Positions 51,524-61,031 of a DNA stretch of 64,000 nucleotides are shown piece by piece. Positions within the stretch are counted from its first letter, which is position 1. Every line of letters starts with the position of its first letter. This DNA is from Lawsonella clevelandensis (lineage in GTDB: Bacteria > Actinomycetota > Actinomycetes > Mycobacteriales > Mycobacteriaceae). The stretch lies in NCBI RefSeq assembly GCF_001293125.1, contig NZ_CP009312.1, forward strand, positions 1,587,447 through 1,651,446. Direction: 5' to 3'. A program made the position numbers and the translations under genes. Under the pieces are notes generated by a model. It was given only the letters and a program-made list of their open reading frames with translations. It made no database searches and was not told the origin of the DNA.

Positions 51524-53599
51524 TTAGAACTTCCCACCTATTCCAGAAGGCCCGCCGAAGGATCCGCCGATACCGGAGAATCCTCCTGAGTTACCCAAGG
51601 CGCGGGCAATGTCCACAGCTCCGTTACTGACAGCTGACCAGCCATTATTGTAGGACGATCCGCCACTGAGTAGATTGCCTAACAGCATACCGCCCAGGAA
51701 GCTGCTGACGTTGCTGCCAGAGCGGGTGCGCTGATCCTGGTAGTACATCGTGGCATAGGTTCGTTGGTCGTGTGCGGCGGCCTGGGTGGCCTCCTGTGCC
51801 ATCATCATGGCTTTTTGCGCCTCTTGGAGAGCTGCCAGGTAGTCGGTTTCTGCCACTTGCTCCGCCATACGTAGATGAGTTTGTGCCTGTGAGAGGCGAG
51901 TACGGGCGGTTGCCTGCACAATATTCGTGCGAGTATTCACCAGGTCTTGAGCTGCCCGCACCTGATGCTGAGCCGTGATAATAGCCTGGCGCACTGTCTC
52001 CTTCTGGCGCTGTAGGGTGTTGGCTTGCCCTTCAGTAGAAATGAGAGTGGACTGCAGACTGGTGTCTGCAGCGACCAGCTCGTTATAGCAGGGGAGGGGT
52101 ATAGCTTCCCCGCGTGATTCGGCGCGTTTGAGTGCCTGACGAGCCAAGTTGACGGCATTGTGCACTGGATTCGTGTTGACGGTGGAGTTCTTCGCGAGTG
52201 GGCTTGCGAGGAAACTCTCAGCCTCAGCAAGGGTCTTGGTGAGCTCCTCTTTTTGTCCCTGCAAGCTGGCTTGCGCGTGTGTGATGTCCTCGTCAGCATG
52301 ATCCACTGCAGCGAGGAGTCGCTCTGCCTGGGCCAGCAGCTTTTCTGCCTGCACAATGGCCGGTGCCACCGGATAGTGTTCCTCGCTGGGGCGTTTGAGC
52401 CCCTGCCGAGCATCATCCAGGGATTTCTCCGCAAGGGTGATGTTCTCTTCCGCACCAAGGACGTTTGCTTCGATGGTTTCCAGGTTGAGCCGCTTATAGC
52501 GTTGCTGTAGCGACGAGATGGTCTGGTGAGCTGGCTCCAGCCGTGCACGTGCTTCCACCGTACGAAGGGTGAGGTTAGCAATGCGGGGCTGTGGATCGGT
52601 CATAATGTCGCGCATCTGCTCAAACTGGGTGGCGTTCTCCTTGAGAAGTTTGCCGGCATCGTCACAGTGTCGGAGTAGCTCCGTCAGCATTTGGTGTTGC
52701 TGTTGTTGTGTTTCGGGGAAAGCGTCATCCAATTCTTGGCGGATGGTGAAAGCTTGACGCAGATGTGCGGAGGCTTTCTGGAGGGCGATCTGGTACTGCT
52801 CTACCGCTGCATCACCAAATTCCTGGCGGGCGGTAATCACAGCCTGGTTAGCTTGCCGAATTGCGTTATCGGTAGCGATGAGCACTTCCTTAGACCGCTG
52901 ATGCAGTTGGCCCAGCGGCACTGCTCCGAGGGGATTGGGGGCGTCCCATTGTGGGTTCGCCAGTGCGTTCATTGCGGCTTCATTGTTGCGTTTACGACGG
53001 GCCAAGCGGCGGACCACGTAATAGATGGCAACCGCGGCAGCGGCGACAAGGGTAAGGATGAATGCGCCTAGCCCGAGGGGAACGTTGTCATCGGTAGTGG
53101 ATCCAGCCGGCTGGGAACTACGCACTGCGTGCAAGCCTTCCACTGCTGCAGGTCCTATGTTGCCCCAGGAGGCATCACTTTGCTGCAAGGAGGGGATGAG
53201 GTACTTATTCATCAACGTTTGCATCTGGTAGGTGCTGAGAGAACCACCTTGCCCCAGGTAAAGATCGCGCTGCTGCGTCGCGACGGTGATAACAACGTAG
53301 TTCGGCCCCGTAATGTGCGACAGGGACACAAATTCTTGGGTCCACCCAGCTGGGGTGAGGTCTCCGTAGGTGTCGACGAAGACGAAGTAGATCTCCAAGC
53401 CCAGTTGTTGGCGGGCATCTACCACAGCATCCTGGAGTTTTACTTGGTCAGTGTCAGAAAGTGTAGTGCCACGTGCCACCACATCTGTACTATCCGGCAT
53501 AGCAAAGGGCTCCACGGCATAACTGGCAGCGGTAGGCCCCACCAGTACACCTAGCGTGAGGAGAAGAGCGACACAACAACGTTTGAAAACGTTCACCAT
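51524..53599 (-). CDS. TPM-domain protein with long coiled-coil and Gly-rich C-terminus
   Basis: 691 residues. Signal peptide (MVNVFKRCCVALLLTLGVLVG, cleavage near ASYAVEP), a TPM domain (about 35-150: SDTDQVKLQDAVVDARQQLG, TGPNYVVITVATQQRDLYLG), a membrane helix near 170 (LTLVAAAAVAIYYVVRRL), then about 450 residues of Ala/Gln/Glu-rich coiled coil, and a Gly-rich end (GNSGGFSGIGGSFGGPSGIGGKF). TPM domains occur in cell-envelope proteins; in Actinobacteria this architecture is common but uncharacterised. ATG 53599 starts the signal peptide and has GGAGGG upstream; a longer in-frame start at 53827 would overlap dgt. Confidence 0.85.
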   Translation of the reverse strand: MVNVFKRCCVALLLTLGVLVGPTAASYAVEPFAMPDSTDVVARGTTLSDTDQVKLQDAVVDARQQLGLEIYFVFVDTYGDLTPAGWTQEFVSLSHITGPNYVVITVATQQRDLYLGQGGSLSTYQMQTLMNKYLIPSLQQSDASWGNIGPAAVEGLHAVRSSQPAGSTTDDNVPLGLGAFILTLVAAAAVAIYYVVRRLARRKRNNEAAMNALANPQWDAPNPLGAVPLGQLHQRSKEVLIATDNAIRQANQAVITARQEFGDAAVEQYQIALQKASAHLRQAFTIRQELDDAFPETQQQQHQMLTELLRHCDDAGKLLKENATQFEQMRDIMTDPQPRIANLTLRTVEARARLEPAHQTISSLQQRYKRLNLETIEANVLGAEENITLAEKSLDDARQGLKRPSEEHYPVAPAIVQAEKLLAQAERLLAAVDHADEDITHAQASLQGQKEELTKTLAEAESFLASPLAKNSTVNTNPVHNAVNLARQALKRAESRGEAIPLPCYNELVAADTSLQSTLISTEGQANTLQRQKETVRQAIITAQHQVRAAQDLVNTRTNIVQATARTRLSQAQTHLRMAEQVAETDYLAALQEAQKAMMMAQEATQAAAHDQRTYATMYYQDQRTRSGSNVSSFLGGMLLGNLLSGGSSYNNGWSAVSNGAVDIARALGNSGGFSGIGGSFGGPSGIGGKF

Positions 53600-53764
53600 G
53601 GGGCAGAGGCCCTCCCTTATCCATGGACGGACGGAGATGACGGAGATGAAGGACAACAAAGTCGAGAGGTTGTAAGAACTCTCCAACCTAAGATTACTGA
53701 AGTTTCGCGCCGCTGTGTCGAGAAGCGACAGTGGACCTCGCCAGCTCGCTAGAATGAGGGTGAG

Positions 53765-55078
53765 ATGAGTGTATATACCGATCATGACCTCGCCCGACGT
53801 CACCCAGAGCAACCTAAGGCTGCGCAACTAGGGAAAACTGGCAACTACGATCGTCGGAGCCCCTTCTCCCACGATCGTGCCCGCATCCTCCATAGTGGTG
53901 CACTGCGACGGTTAGCGGATAAAACTCAGGTGGTGGGCCCACAGCAAGGGGATGTGCCACGCACGCGCCTGACGCATTCCCTTGAAGTTGCACAAATCTC
54001 CGGGGGCATCGCCTCGGGGTTAGATGTCAATGCAGATCTTGCGGAGCTCGCCGGTCTAGCACACGACATTGGGCACCCCCCTTACGGCCATAATGGGGAA
54101 CACGCTCTCAACGATCTTGCGGCTGACTGCGGCGGTTTCGAAGGCAACGCACAGACGCTTCGGATTCTCACCCGCCTTGAGCCGAAGGTTCTTTCCGATG
54201 AAGGGACGTCGGTAGGGCTTAACCTCTCCCGCGCAGCACTCGATGCCGTCTGTAAGTACCCGTGGACCCGTCGTCCGGGAATGCGAAAGTTTGGTGCTTA
54301 CGCTGATGATGCCGATACTCTGGCATGGATTCGAGACGGCGCGCCCACTGACCATAAGTGCCTGGAAGCACAGATCATGGATTGGTCGGATGATATCGCC
54401 TACTCAGTCCATGACGTTGAAGATGGTATTTTAGCCGGTCGCATTGACCTGAGAGTTTTGGGAGACGATTCGGAAGCTGCAGCTTTAGCAACAGATGCCC
54501 ACACCACGTTTGGGCTCTCCGCCGACCGTGTTGCAGCTGCTGCCGCCCGCTTGTGGGAGCTACCCCATGTGCGAGAAGTAGCAAACACCTGCGTCTCCAA
54601 CTCTGGGACGGTAGTGGGGTCCGGAAACTACTTTGGGTCTCGGAGTAACTTGGTGGCGCTCAAACAACTCACGTCGGAACTGGTGGGGCGCTTCGTCAAC
54701 TCCACGATAGCCACCACCCGGGCTCACTACGCGGGGGAGCTGGGACGCTACCGAGGAGATCTGGCAATCCCGCACGACATTGAAGCAGAAGTGGGGCTCC
54801 TCAAGACGGTGGCAGTCCGCTACGTCATGCACAATGTAGACCACCTGAAGGCACAGGAACGCCAATATGACCGGATTTTCCGCGTGGCGAGCTGGTTGCT
54901 GCAAACTGGCGAAGGCGGCCTTGACCCGGTTCTTTGGGATGATTGGAAAGCAGCCTGTGCGGCGGGTGATGATGCACGCCGCATGCGAATCGTGGTCGAC
55001 CAGATCGCCTCGTACACCGAAACCCGTCTAGAACGTGTCGATAAGGCTGCCGCTGGTCTGCAAGCAGGGTGGGGCTAG
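53765..55078 (+). CDS. dgt: Deoxyguanosinetriphosphate triphosphohydrolase-like protein
   Basis: HD-domain dNTPase that hydrolyses dGTP to deoxyguanosine and triphosphate. 437 residues. HD motif ligands: His71 in LTHSLEVAQ, His100-Asp101 in GLAHDIGHPPYGHNGE, and a later Asp in MDWSDDIAYSVHDVEDG. The DRSRI-like start (SPFSHDRARILHSGALRRL) is typical. The start is ATG 53765. The 3' end overlaps the dnaG region; dgt-dnaG linkage is conserved in Mycobacteriales. Confidence 0.93.
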   Translation: MSVYTDHDLARRHPEQPKAAQLGKTGNYDRRSPFSHDRARILHSGALRRLADKTQVVGPQQGDVPRTRLTHSLEVAQISGGIASGLDVNADLAELAGLAHDIGHPPYGHNGEHALNDLAADCGGFEGNAQTLRILTRLEPKVLSDEGTSVGLNLSRAALDAVCKYPWTRRPGMRKFGAYADDADTLAWIRDGAPTDHKCLEAQIMDWSDDIAYSVHDVEDGILAGRIDLRVLGDDSEAAALATDAHTTFGLSADRVAAAAARLWELPHVREVANTCVSNSGTVVGSGNYFGSRSNLVALKQLTSELVGRFVNSTIATTRAHYAGELGRYRGDLAIPHDIEAEVGLLKTVAVRYVMHNVDHLKAQERQYDRIFRVASWLLQTGEGGLDPVLWDDWKAACAAGDDARRMRIVVDQIASYTETRLERVDKAAAGLQAGWG

Positions 55079-55116
55079 AGCACGCTGGCATTCGCTGGAT
55101 GGAGTATCCTCAAACC

Positions 55117-57096
55117 ATGGCCAAGGGACGGATTCCAGAAAGCGACATTGAGGCAATCCGTAACCTGGTGCGCATTGAAGACGTCGTCGGGGAATATGTG
55201 TCGCTGAAACCCGCCGGTGTCGATTCTCTCAAAGGGTTGAGCCCCTTTACCGACGAGAAAACGCCCTCCTTCCACGTTCGCCCCAACCACGGCTACTACC
55301 ACTGCTTCTCTACAGGGGAGGGAGGTGACGTGTTCAGCTTCCTCATGAAGATGGAACATGTCACCTTCGTTGAAGCGGTGGAACAGCTGGCTGACCGCAT
55401 CGGCTATCGCATCAACTACCAGGGAAGCGGCGCCACCACTCCGCAGCAGCGGGGGACACGTCGGCGGCTACTTCAAGCCAATGCAGCCGCCCACGAGTTC
55501 TACCGGCAGCAGTTGGAAACCCCAGAGGCACAGCCGGGCCGCGACATGCTCCTCGACCGGGGTTTTGACGTCGCCATCATTAAGGAATTCGGCTGTGGTT
55601 ACGCCCCAGCCGGATGGGACACCGTTACCCGTCACCTGCAGAAACAAGGCTTCACCTTCGATGAACTGGAGGCTGCCGGGATCTCCAAGATGGGTTCGCG
55701 GGGAACTCCCATCGACCGCTTCCATCGTCGTCTCCTCTGGCCCATCAGTGCCCCCAGCGGGGAGGTGATTGGTTTCGGTGCGCGCAAGCTCTTCGACGAC
55801 GACAAACTCGGGAAGTATATGAACACTCCCGAAACCATGCTCTACAAAAAGTCCAAAGTGCTCTTTGGTCTGGATAAAGCCAAAAAGTATATTGCCGAAT
55901 CACACCAGTGCGTCGTTGTGGAAGGCTACACGGACGTGATGGCGATGTGGGCGGCTGGCGTAAAAACCGCCGTCGCCGCCTGCGGAACCGCATTCGGCGA
56001 TGACCACCTGGCTATTCTGCGCCGCTTCCTCATGGATGATAACTACTACCGGGGGGAGATCATCTACACCTTTGATGGAGATGAAGCGGGTCAAAAAGCT
56101 GCTATGAAGGCGTTCACCGGAGATCAGCAATTTGCCGGCCAGAAATTCGTCTGCATTGCGCCGGGCGGAATGGACCCCTGTGAGCTGCGGCAGGCGGAGG
56201 GAGATGCCGCCGTACGAGATCTCATCGCACGCCGTATCCCCATGTTTGAGTTCGCACTCCGCTCACTGCTGAAAGACTTCAATCTCTCTATTCCAGAAGG
56301 GCGCGTAGCAGCTCTCGAACGCCTTGTCCCGGTTGTTGCGGCTATCCACGATGCGGCGCTACGGGACGAGTATGCCCGCCAGCTTTCCGGCTGGGTAGGT
56401 TGGCACGATCCCACCGAAATAGTGAATCGAGTGCGACAGGCTGCCCGTACCGCGGGACGGATGCCAGCAGGAGGACCAACTGGGCGATCGCTGCGAGGAG
56501 GGCTTCAGCGGGGCCGGGGTCCACGAGCTAGTTCGTCCTTTTCTGCCTCTATTGGGGCAAGAGGAACTGCAGGCGGCCAGGCCAGTCAGAATCAGCCCCG
56601 GATGCTGCGCCCCCGTAAACCCTCCGAAGGTAGTGAAGAGGGGCGCCAACGAGGGGCAGTGCGTCTCGCAATCCAGTATCCCCGTACTGCCGGAGCTGGC
56701 TTCGACGCGTTGGGGTCTGATGCCTTCACCTATCCGCTCTACCGCACTATTCGGGATGCTATCGAAGCGGTAGGAGGCTGCACGAACGCGGTGGTTGACC
56801 ATAACTGGGTACCGTCCATCCAAGAACATATCGACGACCTGGTAGTACAGGGGGTAGTCTCGGAGCTTGCCGTCGAAGATATGCCGGTAGACCAGGAGCA
56901 TATGGCCAGCTACGCGGAGGGTCTTTTTGCGCGCCTGGAGGAAGCGTGGGTGGGGCAACAAGTAGCCGCACTGAAAGCTGCCCTACAGCGGAAGAACCCC
57001 TCTACTGACCCCGACTACCATGACATGTTTAAGGATCTTGTGGCACTGGAAGAATACCGTGCGACATTGAAACAACTTGCCATCGCAACCTTCTAA
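55117..57096 (+). CDS. dnaG: DNA primase DnaG with degenerate zinc-binding domain
   Basis: Synthesises RNA primers at the fork. About 659 residues: the zinc-binding domain, the TOPRIM-containing polymerase core (VVEGYTDVMAMWAAG, TFDGDEAGQKAAM), a linker, and a C-terminal helicase-binding domain (AVRLAIQYPRTAGAGF to the end). The zinc site normally reads C-P-F-H ... H-C-F-G-C-G; here it is LSPFTDEKTPSFHV and YYHCFSTGEGGD. Three ligands are therefore replaced (Ser42, Thr45, Thr66) and only Cys63 remains. ATG 55117 is the best start by homology; the ribosome-binding site is weak (GGAG at about 55100). Confidence 0.94.
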   Translation: MAKGRIPESDIEAIRNLVRIEDVVGEYVSLKPAGVDSLKGLSPFTDEKTPSFHVRPNHGYYHCFSTGEGGDVFSFLMKMEHVTFVEAVEQLADRIGYRINYQGSGATTPQQRGTRRRLLQANAAAHEFYRQQLETPEAQPGRDMLLDRGFDVAIIKEFGCGYAPAGWDTVTRHLQKQGFTFDELEAAGISKMGSRGTPIDRFHRRLLWPISAPSGEVIGFGARKLFDDDKLGKYMNTPETMLYKKSKVLFGLDKAKKYIAESHQCVVVEGYTDVMAMWAAGVKTAVAACGTAFGDDHLAILRRFLMDDNYYRGEIIYTFDGDEAGQKAAMKAFTGDQQFAGQKFVCIAPGGMDPCELRQAEGDAAVRDLIARRIPMFEFALRSLLKDFNLSIPEGRVAALERLVPVVAAIHDAALRDEYARQLSGWVGWHDPTEIVNRVRQAARTAGRMPAGGPTGRSLRGGLQRGRGPRASSSFSASIGARGTAGGQASQNQPRMLRPRKPSEGSEEGRQRGAVRLAIQYPRTAGAGFDALGSDAFTYPLYRTIRDAIEAVGGCTNAVVDHNWVPSIQEHIDDLVVQGVVSELAVEDMPVDQEHMASYAEGLFARLEEAWVGQQVAALKAALQRKNPSTDPDYHDMFKDLVALEEYRATLKQLAIATF

Positions 57097-57208
57097 CAGC
57101 GTGTCGGTACATCTGCTTTTCACCTACTTTTCCTCGTGTCCACCTGGCAATTTGGAGAGTAGCGGGGTGGGTAGGTAAGCTATCCATTCGTAACACCAAG
57201 GTGTTTAG

Positions 57209-57281
57209 TCCCCCATAGCTCAATTGGCAGAGCATTCGACTGTTAATCGAAGGGTTGTTGGTTCGAGTCCAACTGGGGGAG
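57209..57281 (+). tRNA. tRNA-Asn (GUU)
   Basis: 73 nt, complete cloverleaf. Acceptor TCCCCCA/TGGGGGA, D arm GCTC-AATTGGCA-GAGC, anticodon loop with GTT at 57242-57244 and T arm with GTTCGAG. The discriminator base is G and CCA is not encoded. It stands between dnaG and the ABC-F gene. Confidence 0.97.
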
Positions 57282-57450
57282 CTTTTGCTATTTAGGGCAC
57301 GGTAAAACACCCCACAGCGATTTGAGCTTGCGTCGCCCCAACCCCCTCGGCGCACCCCGCACACCATCACCAGTGCACCGGCTTTCGGCATATACTGACG
57401 ACAAGAAGCATAACTGTATGCCACAGCTATGCCTGTCCCCAGGAGCTCCC

Positions 57451-59181
57451 ATGACCGAGTCTGTGTACCCCGCTGATGTGTCGGTGGACTTTGCAGACAC
57501 CCAGCTGGTCGCTACCGACATCCACTACGACTATCCCGGTAGCCCCGTCCTCAATAACATTAATCTCACGCTTTCTGCAGGAGACGTGCTGGGTCTAGTT
57601 GGCGACAACGGAGTGGGCAAGTCCACCCTGCTGTGGATTCTCTCCGGTCGCCTCAAACCCAGTGCTGGCCGTGTCACCCACCAAGGAACCCGCGTTCTTG
57701 GGGCTCAAGAGCTCGAAGCCCCCTTCGATTCCACCGGTCGTATGCTCGTTGAAGAGGCTCTCGGACCTGCCCGTCGCCGTCTCCAGGCGTTGGAAGACGC
57801 TGCCAACATTATGGCTACCACCGAGGATCCTGAGGCCGCCGCGCACGCGGAACGACGCTATGCCGAGATCTATAACGACGTCATGGCCCATGATGCCTGG
57901 AGTGCTGAGCATAATGCGGAAGTTGTTCTCGACCATTTGGGCCTAACCGGAGAGGGAGTATCCGGAGATCTTCTTGACCAATGCACTGTCGATATGTCGG
58001 GTGGTGAGCGAGCTCGTCTCGGTCTTGCACTTGCCCTCATCCGGGCACCTGAGATTCTCCTCCTCGACGAACCTACCAACCATCTCGATGCGCGAGGGCG
58101 TGAGCTTGTTGCCAAAACTATTCGAGAGCACCCGGGGATCGTCGTGCTGGCAACCCACGACCGTGACTTCTTGGATGCCACCTGCACCCATATCGGTGAC
58201 ATTGTGCGCAACCGCGAGGGTATCGGTATTTTCACCGGAAACTGGACTCAGTACGACAAACATCGTCGACACGAACGCCAGCTGTGGGAGCATCAGTGGC
58301 GCACTGAAGAGCACCAACGAGAGCATTTGGAAACCACTATCGAGAAAGGTGCGCGAGAGGTTTCCCCCGGCCGTGCACGTCAGGATAACGATAAACTCTC
58401 CTACAACCAGGCCGGCGGTCGCGTGGAAAAACAGATAGCCCGCCGAGTTCGAGCAGCGCGCCAAAAGCTTTCGGACCTGGAAGAAAATGGGGTGGAAAAA
58501 CCGCCAGTCCTGCTTGGTTTTCATGCCCCTCTAGCGAAGGCTCCCAGTGGTAAACGTGTCGCCGCTGGTTCCGATGAGGACTTCCATCTGAAGCTCCGTG
58601 GGGTGGTTGTTCCCAAACGTGTCCACGTGGGTTCTCTGACCATTCGGCCTGGCGAAACTGTCGTCATCACCGGCCCCAATGGATCCGGCAAATCTAGCCT
58701 GCTGCATGTCATTACTGGTGCGCTCCGGCCGGAAGCAGGAGAGGTGCAGGTCGGGCAGGGAGCAACCCTGTCGATCCTGGAGCAGGAACAACGATGGGAG
58801 GACCCGAAAAAGAGTGCTGCGGAACTCTACTCCTTTGCCTCCGGTCCACACTCACTGGACTTAGACGAACTGGGGCTCATCACCCCTGAAGATGCCCAGC
58901 GACCCGTGGGTGATCTCTCGCTGGGACAGCAGCGACGGGTAGCCTTGGCCTTGCTCGTGGCTAACCCGCCAGAGATTCTCTTAATGGATGAGCCGACTAA
59001 CCACTTGAGTGTTGACCTCATCGAAGAAGTACAGGACGCTATTAAACAGTGTGAAGGTACTCTTGTCGTCGTCACCCACGACCAACGCATGATCGAACAG
59101 GTGGAAGCACGGCACCTAGTTGTAAAAGATGGCGAGGTGGAGGAGCTTCCGCGAGGTGTGCTGCCCGAGATCTTCGATTAG
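57451..59181 (+). CDS. ABC-F family ATPase
   Basis: 576 residues with two ATP-binding cassettes and no membrane helices. Cassette 1: Walker A GDNGVGKST, signature SGGERARLGLAL, Walker B ILLLDEPTNHLDA. Cassette 2: Walker A GPNGSGKSS, signature SLGQQRRVALALL, Walker B ILLMDEPTNHLSV. The linker has coiled-coil sequence. ABC-F proteins act on the ribosome; some protect it from antibiotics, others adjust translation, and sequence reading cannot tell which. ATG 57451 has AGGAG at 5-base spacing. TATACT (57391-57396) is a likely -10 box. Confidence 0.92.
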   Translation: MTESVYPADVSVDFADTQLVATDIHYDYPGSPVLNNINLTLSAGDVLGLVGDNGVGKSTLLWILSGRLKPSAGRVTHQGTRVLGAQELEAPFDSTGRMLVEEALGPARRRLQALEDAANIMATTEDPEAAAHAERRYAEIYNDVMAHDAWSAEHNAEVVLDHLGLTGEGVSGDLLDQCTVDMSGGERARLGLALALIRAPEILLLDEPTNHLDARGRELVAKTIREHPGIVVLATHDRDFLDATCTHIGDIVRNREGIGIFTGNWTQYDKHRRHERQLWEHQWRTEEHQREHLETTIEKGAREVSPGRARQDNDKLSYNQAGGRVEKQIARRVRAARQKLSDLEENGVEKPPVLLGFHAPLAKAPSGKRVAAGSDEDFHLKLRGVVVPKRVHVGSLTIRPGETVVITGPNGSGKSSLLHVITGALRPEAGEVQVGQGATLSILEQEQRWEDPKKSAAELYSFASGPHSLDLDELGLITPEDAQRPVGDLSLGQQRRVALALLVANPPEILLMDEPTNHLSVDLIEEVQDAIKQCEGTLVVVTHDQRMIEQVEARHLVVKDGEVEELPRGVLPEIFD

Positions 59182-59310
59182 TGTGTGCCGCACAGCAGCC
59201 CCCGCACGGCATTCTGAAGTTCCGCTCGGCATTGTGCAGTCCAACGCATGGTGAAGTGAACCTTGTTAGCCCCATTGTGTGAGTGGGTGCTTCGGGCTAT
59301 TGTGGAGGAC

Positions 59311-59940
59311 ATGGCTGAACGTACATCCGCAGATTGGGACGCCCGCTACAGTGAAACACCCGCCCCTTGGGGAGGAACCCCTGCCGCGGCAGTCGTGGAA
59401 CGGCTCTCCACTATGGAACCCGGCACCGCTCTTGACCTAGGGTGTGGGGATGGTCGGCACGCTCGTCTTCTGGCGCAGATGGGCTGGGACGTAGTAGGCG
59501 TTGATCTCTCTCCCGAGGCAATTCGTATAGCGGCAGAGCACGAGTCATTGGGGCCGAAGATTGTCTATACGGTGGGGAACGTCTGTAACTGGGTACCGGT
59601 CTACGATGCACAAGTTACTGGTGATGACCGTTTCACCAGCGGCAAATTCGACCTTATTTTGGGCGCTTATCTGCATTTGCCCATGCATCAGCTACGCGAT
59701 GTGTTGAAGCGTAGCCAAGCCTGGTTGCAGCCGCACGGTGCGCTTCTCTATCTTGGGCATGCTGCCGAAAACCTCCGTCACGGCATTGGAGGCCCGCAGG
59801 ATTCTGCACTTCTTCCGACCGTCGCTGATCTTGCTAGTGCCAGTGCGGGGATGCGGGTCATCCGCCTTGAGCATATGGTGCGACCGGCCGGCCGTTCGCA
59901 AGCTGTTGATGTCCTTCTTCATGCAGAAAACTGGGACTAG
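59311..59940 (+). CDS. Class I SAM-dependent methyltransferase
   Basis: 209 residues. The SAM-binding motif I is LDLGCGDGRHARLLA, with acidic motif II VVGVDLSPEAIRIA and motif IV FDLILGAYLHLPM. The N-terminal WDARYSETPAPWGGTP is typical of small-molecule methyltransferases of the TehB/thiopurine type. Substrate unknown. ATG 59311 has GGAGG 4-8 bases upstream. It is convergent with the cation-efflux gene. Confidence 0.85.
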   Translation: MAERTSADWDARYSETPAPWGGTPAAAVVERLSTMEPGTALDLGCGDGRHARLLAQMGWDVVGVDLSPEAIRIAAEHESLGPKIVYTVGNVCNWVPVYDAQVTGDDRFTSGKFDLILGAYLHLPMHQLRDVLKRSQAWLQPHGALLYLGHAAENLRHGIGGPQDSALLPTVADLASASAGMRVIRLEHMVRPAGRSQAVDVLLHAENWD

Positions 59941-59980
59941 TACCGGAACCGCTGCTTCCGTACCGCAGTAGTGGCAAGGG

Positions 59981-61024
59981 TTAGACGCAGGCGCCGACAT
60001 TCGCGCATTGTTCGGCAGGTGTTTCTGCTTGCACCGTCACATGGTGAAGAGAGTAGGTGTGCTCCATGAGTTCTTGCACGCGCTGGCGGGCTTGCGGATT
60101 TGAGGTGACAACATGGACAGATCCGATGTTGTCACCGGTGGTGAGGCTCCACACATGAAAATGGTGGAGTGCTTGTACACCGTCTACCGATAAGATGTCT
60201 TGGCGGAGAGACTCCACATCGACATCTGTGGGTGTGCCTTGCAGGATGACGTTACCCACTTGGCGGAGCAATGCGACTGCCCGCGGGAGTACCCATATCG
60301 CGATGAGGACTGCAACCACAATGTCGGCATACACCCATCCTGTGAGATAGGTGATGAGACCGGAGATGAGTACTCCAACCGACCCCACCATGTCTGCCAT
60401 CACCTCTAGATAAGCGCCCTTCACATTAATGGACTCGTCCTTACCGCCACGGATGGCAAGAAACGCGAAAAAGTTCATGAGTAGTCCCACTACTGCGACG
60501 ATGGCTACTGGTAGCCCCAGGACATCAACGGGATGGATGAGACGCTCGACGGCTTCGACGACGATGATGACGGCGACTGCTAGCAACAGAACTGCGTTGA
60601 ATCCCGCGGCGAGTACCTCGACGCGGCGAAAACCGAAGGTGTGTTGTGGAGTGGCGGAGGTGCGTGCGCCAATTCGGATGGCAATGAGTGCAGTGCACAG
60701 GCCAAAGACATCGGTAAACGCGTGTGCCGAGTCCGACAGGAGAGCGAGCGAACCGGAGAGTAGCCCTACAATAATTTGTGTGATGACGGTCACGAGTCCC
60801 AGGGCGATAGCGACACTGATGCGCCATTGAGGAGTGCGGGCGAGTTGTGCCGCGTCGTGATGGTCGTGGGTGTGATGATGGGAATGACCGTGAGGTAGTG
60901 TGCTGCCGTGATCGTGACTGTCGGGGTTGTGGTTGTCACTGGGATCCGGCACGTGGCTATGTGTGTGGCCATGTTCCGGGCCGTGAGTGTGATCGGACTG
61001 GTGAGTGTGATCAGTGGCCTGCAT
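59981..61024 (-). CDS. Cation diffusion facilitator (CzcD-like) with His-rich N-terminus
   Basis: 347 residues. The first 55 are full of His and Asp (HTHGPEHGHTHSHVPD, HGHSHHHTHDHHD), a metal-buffering arm. Six membrane helices follow. The helix-2 site reads SDSAHAFTD (HxxxD) and the helix-5 site reads LEVMADMVGS, so the usual His of the second HxxxD is Glu. The cytosolic C-terminal domain (HHFHVWSLTTGD) is standard. It exports Zn2+, Co2+ or a related ion. ATG 61024 has AGAGAGG 7 bases upstream, and that ribosome-binding site is the outer end of the 61032-61071 inverted repeat. An in-frame TTG at 61030 is less likely. Confidence 0.92.
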   Translation of the reverse strand: MQATDHTHQSDHTHGPEHGHTHSHVPDPSDNHNPDSHDHGSTLPHGHSHHHTHDHHDAAQLARTPQWRISVAIALGLVTVITQIIVGLLSGSLALLSDSAHAFTDVFGLCTALIAIRIGARTSATPQHTFGFRRVEVLAAGFNAVLLLAVAVIIVVEAVERLIHPVDVLGLPVAIVAVVGLLMNFFAFLAIRGGKDESINVKGAYLEVMADMVGSVGVLISGLITYLTGWVYADIVVAVLIAIWVLPRAVALLRQVGNVILQGTPTDVDVESLRQDILSVDGVQALHHFHVWSLTTGDNIGSVHVVTSNPQARQRVQELMEHTYSLHHVTVQAETPAEQCANVGACV

Positions 61025-61031
61025 TACCAAA

